Below, in pieces: positions 54,250 to 63,443 of a stretch of DNA of 64,000 nt (positions are counted from its first letter, which is position 1; each line of letters opens with the position of its first letter). The position numbers were made by a program, and so were the translations under genes. Source of the stretch: Aquincola agrisoli (lineage in GTDB: Bacteria > Pseudomonadota > Gammaproteobacteria > Burkholderiales > Burkholderiaceae_C). The notes under the pieces were generated by a model. That model was given only the letters and a program-made list of their open reading frames with translations, had not been told where the DNA came from and did not search any database. The stretch lies in the NCBI RefSeq assembly GCF_036621135.1, contig NZ_JAZIBG010000056.1, positions 124,001-188,000 on the forward strand, read 5' to 3'.

Positions 54250-56967
54250 TTATGCGTACAGCGGGTTGATCTTGTCGGGGTTGATGCCGTACTTCTGGAT
54301 GGCCTCGGCCACCTTGGCGGCCGGCACCGTGCCTTCGTCGGCCAGGGCCTTCAGCGCCGCGACGACGACGTAGTGGCGGTTGACCTCGAAGTGCTCGCGC
54401 AGCTTGCTGCGGAAGTCGCTGCGGCCGAAGCCGTCGGTGCCCAGCACGCGGTAGGTGCGGCCCTTCGGGATGAACGCGCGGATCTGCTCGGCGTAGTTCT
54501 TCATGTAGTCGGTGCTGGCGATCACCGGGCCCGCGTGCGGCGCGAGCTGCTGCGCCACGAACGGCACGCGCGGCGTGTCGGTCGGGTGCAGCAGGTTCCA
54601 GCGGTCGGCGTCCTGGCCGTCGCGGGCCAGCTCGTTGAAGCTCGGGCAGCTCCACACGTTGGCGGCCACGCCCCAGTCGGCGGCCAGCAGCTCGGCGGCG
54701 GCCTGCGACTCGCGCAGGATGGTGCCGCTGCCCAGCAGGTTGACGCGCGGCGCGTTGGCGGCGGGCGCCTTGGCCTCGTCCAGCAGGTACATGCCCTTGA
54801 TGATCTCTTCCTCGGTGCCGGCCTTCAGGCCGGGCATCGGGTAGTTCTCGTTTAGCAGGGTCAGGTAGAAGTAGACGTTGTCCTGGTTCTCGACCATGCG
54901 CTTCAGGCCGTGGTGCAGGATCACGCCCACCTCGTGCGCGAAGGTCGGGTCGTAGCTGATGCAGTTCGGGATCGTGCCGGCGAGGATGTGGCTGTGGCCG
55001 TCCTCGTGCTGCAGGCCTTCGCCGTTCAGCGTGGTGCGGCCCGAGGTGCCGCCCAGCAGGAAGCCGCGCGCCTGCATGTCACCCGCGGCCCAGGCGAGGT
55101 CACCCACGCGCTGGAAACCGAACATCGAGTAGTACACGTAGAACGGCACCATGATGCGGTTGTTCGTCGAGTACGACGTCGCCGCTGCGATCCAGCTGCT
55201 CATGCCGCCGGGCTCGTTGATGCCCTCCTGCAACACCTGGCCGGCCTTGTCCTCCTTGTAGTACATGACCTGGTCCTTGTCGACCGGGGTGTACTGCTGG
55301 CCTGCCGGGTTGTAGATGCCGATCTGGCGGAAGAGGCCTTCCATGCCGAAGGTGCGGGCCTCGTCGACCAGGATGGGCACCGCGCGCGGGCCGAGGTCCT
55401 TGTCGCGCAGCAGCTGCGTCAGGAAGCGCACGAAGGCCTGCGTGGTGCTGATCTCACGGCCTTCCGCGGTGGCTTCGAGCACGGCCTTGAAGGTCTCCAG
55501 CGGCGGCACGGCGAGCTGCTCGTCGGCCTTGGTGCGGCGGTGCGGCAGGTAGCCGCCCAACGCCTTGCGGCGCTCGTGAAGGTACTTGGCTTCGGGCGTC
55601 TCGTCGGCCGGCTTGATGAACGGGATGTCGGCCAGCTGGTCGTCCGGGATGGGGATGTTGAAGCGGTCGCGGAAGGCCTTCACGTCCTCGTCGATCAGCT
55701 TCTTGGTCTGGTGCGCGGTGTTCTTGCCTTCGCCGCTCTTGCCCATGCCGAAGCCCTTGACGGTCTTGATCAGCAGCACCGTCGGCTGGCCCTGGGTGTT
55801 CACGGCCTTGTGGAACGCGGCGTACACCTTCTGCGGATCGTGGCCGCCGCGCTGCAGGCGCCAGATGTCGTCGTCGCTCATCTTGGCGACCATCTCCAGC
55901 AGCTTGGGATCGCGGCCGAAGAAGTTCTTGCGGACGAAGGCGCCGTCGTTGGCCTTCATGGCCTGGTAGTCGCCGTCGACGGTCTCCATCATCACCTTGC
56001 GCAGCGTGCCGTCCTTGTCGCGGGCCAGCAGCGGATCCCAGTAGCTGCCCCACAGCAGCTTGATGACGTTCCAGCCGGAGCCGCGGAATTCGCCTTCCAG
56101 CTCCTGGATGATCTTGCCGTTGCCGCGCACCGGGCCATCGAGGCGCTGCAGGTTGCAGTTGATGACGAAGATCAGGTTGTCGAGCTTCTCGCGCGCGGCC
56201 AGGCCGATCGCGCCCAGGCTTTCCGGCTCGTCCATCTCGCCGTCGCCGCAGAACACCCAGACCTTGCGCTTGCTCGTGTCGGCGATGCCGCGGGCGTGCA
56301 GGTACTTCAGGAAGCGGGCCTGGTAGATCGCCATCAAGGGACCCAGGCCCATCGAGACGGTCGGGAACTGCCAGAACTCAGGCATCAGCTTCGGGTGCGG
56401 GTAGCTGGAGATGCCCTTGCCGTCGACTTCCTGGCGGAAGTTCAGCAGCTGCTCCTCGCTGATGCGGCCTTCCAGGTAGGCGCGGGCGTAGATGCCGGGC
56501 GCGCTGTGGCCCTGGATGTAGAGCAGGTCGCCGCCGTGCACGCCGTCGTCGGCGTGCCAGAAATGGTTGAAGCCGGTGCCAAACATCGTCGCCAGCGAGG
56601 CGAAGCTGGAGATGTGGCCGCCGAGGTCGCCGCCGTCGGCAGGGTGCAGGCGGTTGGCCTTGACCACCATCGCCATCGCGTTCCAGCGCATGTAGGCGCG
56701 CAGGCGCTCTTCGATCTCGATGTTGCCGGGGCTGCGCTCTTCCTGGTCGGTCGGGATGGTGTTGACGTACGCGGTGTTGGCCGAGAACGGCATGTCGATG
56801 CCGGCCTGGCGCGCGTGATCGATCAGCTGCTCGAGCAGGAAATGCGCGCGGTCGCCGCCTTCGGCGCCGATGACGGCGGACAGCGCGTCCAGCCACTCGC
56901 GGGTCTCCTGGGCGTCGGAATCATTGGCGGCGGCGCCAGCAGGGAAGGAATCGGGCACTGCAGACAT
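54250..56967 (-). CDS. aceE: Pyruvate dehydrogenase E1, homodimeric
   Basis: A 905-residue thiamine-diphosphate enzyme that decarboxylates pyruvate and acetylates lipoyl groups. The ThDP-binding pattern is CGDGEMDEPESLGAIGLAAREKLDNLIFVINCN (about residues 230-262). The homodimeric-type N-terminus (DMPFSANTAYVNTIP) and C-terminal GRTYRVLGTDGFGRSD are clear. The ATG at 56967 follows CAGGAGA. It is the first gene of aceE-aceF-lpdA and is divergent from a PAS kinase gene, with a 177-base, partly AT-rich gap that should hold both promoters. Confidence 0.97.
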   Translation of the reverse strand: MSAVPDSFPAGAAANDSDAQETREWLDALSAVIGAEGGDRAHFLLEQLIDHARQAGIDMPFSANTAYVNTIPTDQEERSPGNIEIEERLRAYMRWNAMAMVVKANRLHPADGGDLGGHISSFASLATMFGTGFNHFWHADDGVHGGDLLYIQGHSAPGIYARAYLEGRISEEQLLNFRQEVDGKGISSYPHPKLMPEFWQFPTVSMGLGPLMAIYQARFLKYLHARGIADTSKRKVWVFCGDGEMDEPESLGAIGLAAREKLDNLIFVINCNLQRLDGPVRGNGKIIQELEGEFRGSGWNVIKLLWGSYWDPLLARDKDGTLRKVMMETVDGDYQAMKANDGAFVRKNFFGRDPKLLEMVAKMSDDDIWRLQRGGHDPQKVYAAFHKAVNTQGQPTVLLIKTVKGFGMGKSGEGKNTAHQTKKLIDEDVKAFRDRFNIPIPDDQLADIPFIKPADETPEAKYLHERRKALGGYLPHRRTKADEQLAVPPLETFKAVLEATAEGREISTTQAFVRFLTQLLRDKDLGPRAVPILVDEARTFGMEGLFRQIGIYNPAGQQYTPVDKDQVMYYKEDKAGQVLQEGINEPGGMSSWIAAATSYSTNNRIMVPFYVYYSMFGFQRVGDLAWAAGDMQARGFLLGGTSGRTTLNGEGLQHEDGHSHILAGTIPNCISYDPTFAHEVGVILHHGLKRMVENQDNVYFYLTLLNENYPMPGLKAGTEEEIIKGMYLLDEAKAPAANAPRVNLLGSGTILRESQAAAELLAADWGVAANVWSCPSFNELARDGQDADRWNLLHPTDTPRVPFVAQQLAPHAGPVIASTDYMKNYAEQIRAFIPKGRTYRVLGTDGFGRSDFRSKLREHFEVNRHYVVVAALKALADEGTVPAAKVAEAIQKYGINPDKINPLYA

Positions 56968-57033
56968 GGTTGTCTCCTGTTTTTGAACGCAGAACGGGCG
57001 GGCCTGAACGGGCAAGCGGGCGAAGTTTGGCAC

Positions 57034-57063
57034 AACTCGATTTTTTTTCAAATAGTGCGAGTT
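57034..57063. promoter_or_regulatory. AT-rich inverted repeat between aceE and the kinase gene
   Basis: AACTCG (57034-57039) and CGAGTT (57058-57063) flank an 18-base AT-rich centre with a run of eight T. The only AT-rich part of this divergent gap is here, so promoters and a regulator site are likely. The arms are only six bases, and no known binding motif is recognised. Confidence 0.35.
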
Positions 57064-57144
57064 CATTTCTCAATGTGAAATTCCAAGGGAACATCCGCCC
57101 CGTGCCAGGGCATTCCCTCGTCTTATCGCTCGGATAATCCGGCA

Positions 57145-59706
57145 ATGCAGCCGCGCCATGACCTCTTTGCTTCCGGCAACACCTCCTTCAGCCGGGGCCA
57201 GCGGCTCCTGAACCGCTGGTGGCGCCGCCAGTCGCCTGCGCGGCAGGACCGCTTCGTCACCATCGGCCCGCTCGTCTCGGTCCTGCTCTTCCTCGCAGCC
57301 ATCATCTCGGCGTTCTGGTACCTGCGCAACGAGGAGATCGAGCGCGAGATCGAGTCGGTCAAACGCGACACCGAGATCGTCCAGCAGCAGATGCGGCTGC
57401 GGTTGATCGAGAGCCAGGAACAGCTGATCCGCCTGGCCGGCCAGATGACCCGCCGCCCGACGGACGCCGTCGACTTCATCGAGGAAGCCGCCTCGCTCGC
57501 GCGCGAGCGCCCCGAGATCACGCAGATCACCTGGCTCGCCGCCGACCGGGAGCGCAGGGCGAGCCACTCGGTCTCCGGCTACCCGATGGAGACCAACCCG
57601 ACGCTCGACCCGTCGATGCCCGGCCTCGGGCGCGCGAGCGAACCGGAGCGCGCCTTCGTGGCGGCCCGCGACCTGCGCCAGCCGGTGTATTCACGCGCGT
57701 TCCCGAACGTCGTCACGGCGCCGGTGTTCCAGCTGCAGGTGCCGCTGTTCGAGGGCAGCCGCTTCGCCGGCGTCGTCCTGGCGGAGTATTCGGTCGCGAC
57801 CCTGCTACGGCTGACCGTGCCGGACGTCGTGTCCAGCCGCCACACGATCGCCGTGCTCGACGACCTCGCCCGCGAGGTCGCGACCAGTGAACCCGCCTCG
57901 CCCGGCCAGCTGATCCACCGGGCGGCCATCGTGCACGACGCACCGCTCACGCCCACCGCCAACGGCCTGATCGTGCGCGGCCAGGGCTGGCGCACCTCGA
58001 TCGGCCTGATCAGCAACACGTTGTTCTGGATGGTGGTGGCCCTGTCGGGGCTGACGGTCTGGATGCTGCTCGCCACCTGGCGCCACATGCGGCGGCGCGG
58101 GCAGATCCAGTCGGCGCTGGTGCAGGAGACCAACTTCCGGCGCGCGATGGAGAACTCCATGCTCACCGGGATGCGGGCGCTCGACCTCGAGGGCCGCATC
58201 ACCTACGTCAACCCGGCCTTCTGCGCGATGACGGGCTTCTCCGAAGCCGACCTGATTGGCGCGCGCCCGCCCTTCCCCCACTGGCCGCCGACCATGATCG
58301 ACGAGAACATGCGCCTGCTGCAGCAGGAGTTGCAGGGCCGCAGCCCGGCCGGCGGCATCGAGGTGAAGGTCATCCGCAAGGACGGCACGCTGTTCGACGC
58401 GCGCATGTACGTCTCGCCGCTGATCGACTCCAAGGGCCACCAGACGGGCTGGATGACCTCGATGACCAACATCACCGAGGCCAAGCGCATCCGCGACCAG
58501 CTTTCGGCCTCCCACGAGCGCTTCACCACGGTGCTCGAGGGGCTGGACGCCGCGGTGTCGGTGCTGTCGGTGCAGCAGAGCGAGCTGCTGTTCGCCAACC
58601 GCTCGTACCGCCTTTGGTTCGGGGCCGAGGCGCACGGCCACGACATGCTGGCGGGGCCGAACGCCGCCCTGCCCTTCCGCGCCGACCAGGACGACATGGT
58701 CGACAGCTTCTCGGGCCTGCCCACCGAGGAACTGACCGAAGCCGGCTCCGACCCGCGCGAGGTCTACGTCGAGCCGCTCGGCAAGTGGTTCGATGTGCGC
58801 TCGCGCTACCTGCAGTGGACGGACGGGCGCCTCGCGCAGATGCTCATCGCCACCGACATCACGGCCCGCCGGCGGGCCGAGGAACAGGCATCGCGCCAGG
58901 CGGAGAAGGCCCAGGTCACCAGCCGCCTGGTGACGATGGGCGAGATGGCGTCGTCGGTGGCGCACGAACTCAACCAGCCCCTGACGGCCATCGCCAACTA
59001 CTGCAACGGCATGGTCTCGCGGGTGAAGAACGACGCCATCGGCAAGGACGATTTGATCGCCGCGCTCGAGAAGACCTCCAAGCAGGCGCAGCGCGCCGGG
59101 CAGATCATCCACCGCATCCGCTCGTTCGTGAAGCGCAGCGAACCGCAGCGGCAGCGCTCCGAGGCCAAGACCATCGTCGAGGAGGCGGTCGAACTGGCCA
59201 ACATCGAGCTGCGGCGGCGCAACGTCTCGCTGCACACCTACGTCGCCCAGCGGCTGCCGCCGCTGATGTGCGACCCCATCCTGATCGAGCAGGTGGTGCT
59301 CAACCTGGTGAAGAACGCGGCCGAGGCGATCGACGTCGCGCAGATGCCGCCCCAGCGCCGCCACATCGAGCTGCGCGTGGTGCCGCGCCACACGCCCGAC
59401 GAGGGCGGCGTGATCGAGTTCAGCATCACCGACATGGGCCCCGGCATGAAGGAGGAAGTGCTGTCGCGGATGTACGAGGCCTTCTTCTCCACCAAGGCCG
59501 ACGGACTGGGCATCGGACTGGGCTTGTGCCGCTCGATCATCGAGTCCCACAGGGGCCGGATCAAGGCGCAGAACCTTTACAATGGAGAGGCCATCGTCGG
59601 CTGCAGGTTCTCCTTCACGCTGCCGGTGGACATCACCCTCGCCCGCGGCGAATTCCCGCCTTCGGCGCCTTCCCCGGCCCCAGCCAACAACACCGTCGCC
59701 TCATGA
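57145..59706 (+). CDS. Membrane PAS sensor histidine kinase
   Basis: An 853-residue two-component sensor. A helix at about residues 38-60 and a second at about 291-312 enclose a 230-residue periplasmic domain of the kind seen in dicarboxylate/Cache-type sensors. Two PAS domains follow (about 330-450, with FRRAMENSMLTGMRALDLEGRITYVNPAF, and 455-570). The phospho-accepting histidine is H607 in SSVAHELNQPLTAIANYCNG, and the ATPase has NLVKNAAEAI, DMGPGMKEE and GIGLGLCRSII. The H-box and ATPase resemble FixL/DctB-type kinases. No heme-binding signature is evident, so oxygen sensing should not be assumed. The stop overlaps the regulator start. Confidence 0.9.
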   Translation: MQPRHDLFASGNTSFSRGQRLLNRWWRRQSPARQDRFVTIGPLVSVLLFLAAIISAFWYLRNEEIEREIESVKRDTEIVQQQMRLRLIESQEQLIRLAGQMTRRPTDAVDFIEEAASLARERPEITQITWLAADRERRASHSVSGYPMETNPTLDPSMPGLGRASEPERAFVAARDLRQPVYSRAFPNVVTAPVFQLQVPLFEGSRFAGVVLAEYSVATLLRLTVPDVVSSRHTIAVLDDLAREVATSEPASPGQLIHRAAIVHDAPLTPTANGLIVRGQGWRTSIGLISNTLFWMVVALSGLTVWMLLATWRHMRRRGQIQSALVQETNFRRAMENSMLTGMRALDLEGRITYVNPAFCAMTGFSEADLIGARPPFPHWPPTMIDENMRLLQQELQGRSPAGGIEVKVIRKDGTLFDARMYVSPLIDSKGHQTGWMTSMTNITEAKRIRDQLSASHERFTTVLEGLDAAVSVLSVQQSELLFANRSYRLWFGAEAHGHDMLAGPNAALPFRADQDDMVDSFSGLPTEELTEAGSDPREVYVEPLGKWFDVRSRYLQWTDGRLAQMLIATDITARRRAEEQASRQAEKAQVTSRLVTMGEMASSVAHELNQPLTAIANYCNGMVSRVKNDAIGKDDLIAALEKTSKQAQRAGQIIHRIRSFVKRSEPQRQRSEAKTIVEEAVELANIELRRRNVSLHTYVAQRLPPLMCDPILIEQVVLNLVKNAAEAIDVAQMPPQRRHIELRVVPRHTPDEGGVIEFSITDMGPGMKEEVLSRMYEAFFSTKADGLGIGLGLCRSIIESHRGRIKAQNLYNGEAIVGCRFSFTLPVDITLARGEFPPSAPSPAPANNTVAS

Positions 59707-60326
59707 GTCTGATCCCCAAGAAAGGTACCGTGTATGTCGTCGACGATGACGAGGCCGTGCGCGATTCGCTGCAGTGGCTGCTGGAGGGCAAGGACTACCG
59801 GGTCAAGTGCTTCGACTCGGCCGAATCGTTCCTCTCGCGCTTCGAGCCGCGCGAGGTCGCCTGCCTGATCGCGGACATCCGCATGGACGGCATGAGCGGC
59901 CTCGAACTGCAGGACCGCCTGGTCGAGCGCCGTTCGCCCCTGCCCATCGTCTTCATCACCGGCCACGGCGACGTGCCGATGGCCGTCACCACGATGAAGA
60001 AGGGCGCGATGGACTTCATCGAGAAGCCCTTCAAGGAAGACGAGCTGCTGGGCCTGGTCGAGCGCATGCTCGATTCCGCCCGCTCCGCGTTCTCGCAGCA
60101 CCAGGAGCAGGCGAGCCGCGATGCGCTGCTGTCGCGCCTGACCACGCGCGAGGCGCAGGTGCTCGAGCGCATCGTCGCCGGCCGCCTGAACAAGCAGATC
60201 GCGGACGACCTGGGCATCAGCATCAAGACGGTGGAGGCGCACCGCGCCAACATCATGGAAAAGCTCAACGCCAACACCGTGGCCGATCTGCTGAAGATCG
60301 CGCTCGGCGCCCATTCCAAGACCTGA
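59703..60326 (+). CDS. FixJ-type response regulator
   Basis: A 207-residue regulator with a receiver domain (VYVVDDDEAVRDSL; phosphorylated D58 in LIADIRMDGMSG; Thr in FITGHGD; Lys in EKPFKEDEL) and a C-terminal LuxR-type helix-turn-helix (LTTREAQVLERIVAGRLNKQIADDLGISIKTVEAHRA, about residues 145-182). It overlaps the kinase gene by four bases (ATGA), so they form one pair. Its targets are unknown; the divergent pyruvate dehydrogenase operon is an obvious candidate. A terminator follows. Confidence 0.93.
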   Translation: MSLIPKKGTVYVVDDDEAVRDSLQWLLEGKDYRVKCFDSAESFLSRFEPREVACLIADIRMDGMSGLELQDRLVERRSPLPIVFITGHGDVPMAVTTMKKGAMDFIEKPFKEDELLGLVERMLDSARSAFSQHQEQASRDALLSRLTTREAQVLERIVAGRLNKQIADDLGISIKTVEAHRANIMEKLNANTVADLLKIALGAHSKT

Positions 60327-60373
60327 CGCAGCACCGCCGCGCGCCGCCGCGGCGACCCGATCGCCCCTCCACG

Positions 60374-60398
60374 AGGCCGCTGCTGAAGCGGCCTTTTT
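60374..60398 (+). terminator. Rho-independent terminator after the response regulator
   Basis: AGGCCGCT (60374-60381) and AGCGGCCT (60387-60394) form an 8-base stem with a 5-base loop, followed by five T. It lies 48 bases after the regulator stop and only 20 bases before the folD ATG. Confidence 0.88.
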
Positions 60399-60417
60399 GC
60401 CTTCCGGACCACGTTTC

Positions 60418-61272
60418 ATGACCGCACAGATCATCGACGGCACCGCCCTCTCCCATCAGATCCGCAGCCAGGTCGCGCGCGAAGCCGCCGCGCTGACCGC
60501 CCAGGGGGCCCAGCCCGGGCTCGCCGTCATCCTGGTCGGCGAGGACCCGGCCAGCGCCGTCTACGTGCGCAACAAGGTCAAGGCCTGCCGTGAACACGGC
60601 CTGCATTCGGTGCTGGAGCAGTACCCCGCCGACATGGCCGAGGCCGACCTGCTCGCCCGCATCGCCGCGCTGAACGCCGACCCGGCGATCCACGGCATCC
60701 TGGTGCAGATGCCGCTGCCGAAGCACCTCGATCCGCACAAGGTCATCGAGGCCATCGCCACCGAGAAGGACGTCGACGGTTTCTCGGTGCAAAGCGCCGG
60801 CGAGCTGATGAGCGGCCTGCCCGGCCTGCGCCCGGCCACGCCCTTCGGCTGCATGAAGCTGATCGAGAGCACCGGCGTCAGCCTCAAGGGCAAGCACGCC
60901 GTGGTCATCGGCCGCAGCAACACCGTGGGCAAGCCGATGGCCCTGCTGCTCTTGCAGGCCAACGCCACCGTCACCATCTGCCACAGTGGAACGCCCGACC
61001 TGGCCGTGCACACGCGGCAGGCCGACATCGTGGTGGCGGCCGTGGGCCGCCGCAACACGCTGACCGCCGACATGGTCAAGCCGGGCGCCATCGTGATCGA
61101 CGTGGGCATCAACCGCAATGAGCAGGGCAAGCTGTGCGGCGACGTGGACTTCGCGTCCGTCAAGGAAGTCGCCGGCCACCTCACGCCCGTGCCCGGCGGC
61201 GTCGGCCCGATGACGATCGCGATGCTGCTCGTCAACACGCTCGAAGCGGCCCGCGCGGCGGCCGCCCGCTGA
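60418..61272 (+). CDS. folD: Bifunctional methylenetetrahydrofolate dehydrogenase/cyclohydrolase
   Basis: A 284-residue cytoplasmic enzyme that interconverts 5,10-methylene- and 10-formyl-tetrahydrofolate with NADP. It has the catalytic YVRNKVKACREHG (Lys), the signature ILVQMPLPKHLD, PATPFGCMKL, the NADP site VIGRSNTVGKPMA and the C-terminal PVPGGVGPMTIAML. The ATG at 60418 is just past a strong terminator, so its promoter must overlap or precede that hairpin, or transcription reads through it. Confidence 0.96.
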   Translation: MTAQIIDGTALSHQIRSQVAREAAALTAQGAQPGLAVILVGEDPASAVYVRNKVKACREHGLHSVLEQYPADMAEADLLARIAALNADPAIHGILVQMPLPKHLDPHKVIEAIATEKDVDGFSVQSAGELMSGLPGLRPATPFGCMKLIESTGVSLKGKHAVVIGRSNTVGKPMALLLLQANATVTICHSGTPDLAVHTRQADIVVAAVGRRNTLTADMVKPGAIVIDVGINRNEQGKLCGDVDFASVKEVAGHLTPVPGGVGPMTIAMLLVNTLEAARAAAAR

Positions 61273-61297
61273 CAGCGCCCTACCGCGAGGACCCGCG

Positions 61298-63328
61298 ATG
61301 ACCGATCTCCCGACCAATCCCCTGCTGCAGACCGGCCACCTGCCGGCCTTCGACACGATCGCGCCCGAGCACGTCGCCCCGGCGGTGGAGCACCTGCTCG
61401 CCGACGCCTCGGCGGCGCTGGAGCGTGCGGTCAGCGACGAGGTGCCGCCCGACTACGACGCCATCTCGGCCGTGCTCGACGTCGCGACCGAACGGCTGGG
61501 CACCAGCTGGGGCGCCGTCGCGCACCTCAACCACGTGATGGACACGCCCGCGCTGCGTGCCGCGTACACCGAGAGCCTGCCCAAGATCAGCGAGTTCTAC
61601 ACCCGCCTGGGCGCCGACGAGCGGCTGTACGCCAAGTACAAGGCGATCGCGCAGGCCCCTGCCGCGGCCGCCCTCAGCGCGCCGCGGCGCAAGGCGCTGG
61701 CCAATGCGATGCGCAACTTCGTGCTGTCCGGCGCCGAACTGCAGGGCGAGGCCAAGCAGCGCTTCGCGAAGATCCAGGAGCGGCTGTCGGAGCTCAGCCA
61801 GCAGTACCGCGAGCACGTGCTCGACGCCACCGATGCGTTCAGCTACTACGCGACCGACGAGGAAATGGCCGGCGTGCCGGCCGACGTGCGCGAAGCCGCC
61901 CGCAACGCCGCGCAGGCCGAAGGACGCGAAGGCCACAAGATCACGCTGCAGTTCCCGAGCTACTTCCCGGTCATGCAGTACGCCACCGACCGCAGCCTGC
62001 GCGAGAAGCTCTACACCGCCTATGTCACGCGCGCCAGCGAGTTCGGCCCGCCGGAACGCGACAACACCGCCGTGATGACCGAGCTGCTGCAGCTGCGCCA
62101 GGAGGAGGCGAAGCTGCTGGGCTACGGCAGCTATGCCGACGTCTCGCTGGTGCCCAAGATGGCGGCGTCGCCGGCCGAGGTCTCCGGCTTCCTGAACGAC
62201 CTGGCACGCCGCGCCCGCCCGTTCGCCGAGCGCGACCTGGCCGAGCTGCGGCAGTTCGCCGCCGACGAACTCGGCCTGCCGGATCTCAAGCCCTGGGACA
62301 CGGCCTTCGCCGGCGAGCGGCTGAAGCAGGCGCGCTACGCGTTCAGCGACAACGAGGTGAAGCAGTACTTCACCGAGCCCAAGGTGCTCGACGGCCTGTT
62401 CCGCATCGTCGAGACGGTGTTCGAGGTGCAGATCCGCTCCGACACCGCGCCGGTCTGGCACGAACACGTGCGCTTCTTCCGCGTGGAGCGCCAGGGTGCG
62501 CTGCTCGCGCAGTTCTACCTCGACCCGTATGCACGCCAGGGCAAGCAGGGCGGCGCCTGGATGGACGACGTGCGCGTGCGCTGGGCCCGGCCCGAGGGCG
62601 GGCTGCAGACGCCGGTCGCGCACCTGGTCTGCAATTTCCCGCCGCCGCAGCCCGGCAAGCCGGCGTTGCTGACGCACGACGACGTCATCACCCTGTTCCA
62701 CGAGTTCGGCCACGGGTTGCACCTGATGCTGACGCAGGTGGCCGACATCGGCGTGTCGGGCCTGTCCGGCGTCGAGTGGGATGCCGTGGAGCTGCCGAGC
62801 CAGTTCATGGAGAACTTCGCGTGGGAGTGGGAGGTGCTGCAGCAGCTCACCGCCCACATCGACACCGGCGCGCCGCTGCCGCGCGCGCTGTTCGACAAGA
62901 TGATCGCGGCGAAGAACTTCCAGAGCGGCATGGCGACGCTGCGGCAGATCGAGTTCGCGCTGTTCGACATGCGGCTGCACCACGAGCCGTCCGCCGCGAC
63001 GCGTGTGCAGCAGGTGCTCGACGAAGTCCGCCAGGAAGTGGCCGTGCTGGAGGCGACGCCGTTCAACCGTTCGCAGCACACCTTCTCGCACATCTTCGCG
63101 GGCGGTTATGCCGCGGGCTACTACAGCTACAAGTGGGCCGAGGTGCTGTCGGCGGATGCCTGGAGCGCCTTCGAGGAGAACGGCGTGCTCGACGTCGAGA
63201 CCGGGCGGCGCCTGCGGCGCGAGGTGCTCGAGGTCGGCGGCAGCCGGCCGGCGATGGAGAGCTTCAAGGCCTTCCGCGGCCGCGCGCCGACGATCGACGC
63301 GCTGCTGCGCCACCAGGGCATGGCCTGA
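61298..63328 (+). CDS. prlC: M3-family oligopeptidase (oligopeptidase A)
   Basis: A 676-residue cytoplasmic zinc metallopeptidase that degrades short peptides, including cleaved signal peptides in E. coli. The zinc motif is HEFGH with H468, E469 and H472; a third ligand is expected in VEWDAVELPSQ about 25 residues later. The N-terminal helical half and the C-terminal SYKWAEVLSADAW are typical. The length equals that of OpdA/PrlC. It starts 25 bases after folD and may be cotranscribed. Confidence 0.93.
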   Translation: MTDLPTNPLLQTGHLPAFDTIAPEHVAPAVEHLLADASAALERAVSDEVPPDYDAISAVLDVATERLGTSWGAVAHLNHVMDTPALRAAYTESLPKISEFYTRLGADERLYAKYKAIAQAPAAAALSAPRRKALANAMRNFVLSGAELQGEAKQRFAKIQERLSELSQQYREHVLDATDAFSYYATDEEMAGVPADVREAARNAAQAEGREGHKITLQFPSYFPVMQYATDRSLREKLYTAYVTRASEFGPPERDNTAVMTELLQLRQEEAKLLGYGSYADVSLVPKMAASPAEVSGFLNDLARRARPFAERDLAELRQFAADELGLPDLKPWDTAFAGERLKQARYAFSDNEVKQYFTEPKVLDGLFRIVETVFEVQIRSDTAPVWHEHVRFFRVERQGALLAQFYLDPYARQGKQGGAWMDDVRVRWARPEGGLQTPVAHLVCNFPPPQPGKPALLTHDDVITLFHEFGHGLHLMLTQVADIGVSGLSGVEWDAVELPSQFMENFAWEWEVLQQLTAHIDTGAPLPRALFDKMIAAKNFQSGMATLRQIEFALFDMRLHHEPSAATRVQQVLDEVRQEVAVLEATPFNRSQHTFSHIFAGGYAAGYYSYKWAEVLSADAWSAFEENGVLDVETGRRLRREVLEVGGSRPAMESFKAFRGRAPTIDALLRHQGMA

Positions 63329-63443
63329 CGCCGGGCCAGGCGGGCCGGCGGCGCGGCAGGCCCCGCGCCGTCGCTTGCGGCGCCTGCCGGCATGGTTGTT
63401 GTATGGTCGCTTCGAAATGCAGCACTCCACCGGGTACGCCGCC

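Noticed and set aside
57145..59706. Calling the kinase FixL, an oxygen sensor
   Set aside because: The kinase core is FixL-like, but neither PAS shows a convincing heme-binding pattern, and the large periplasmic domain argues for a different input.
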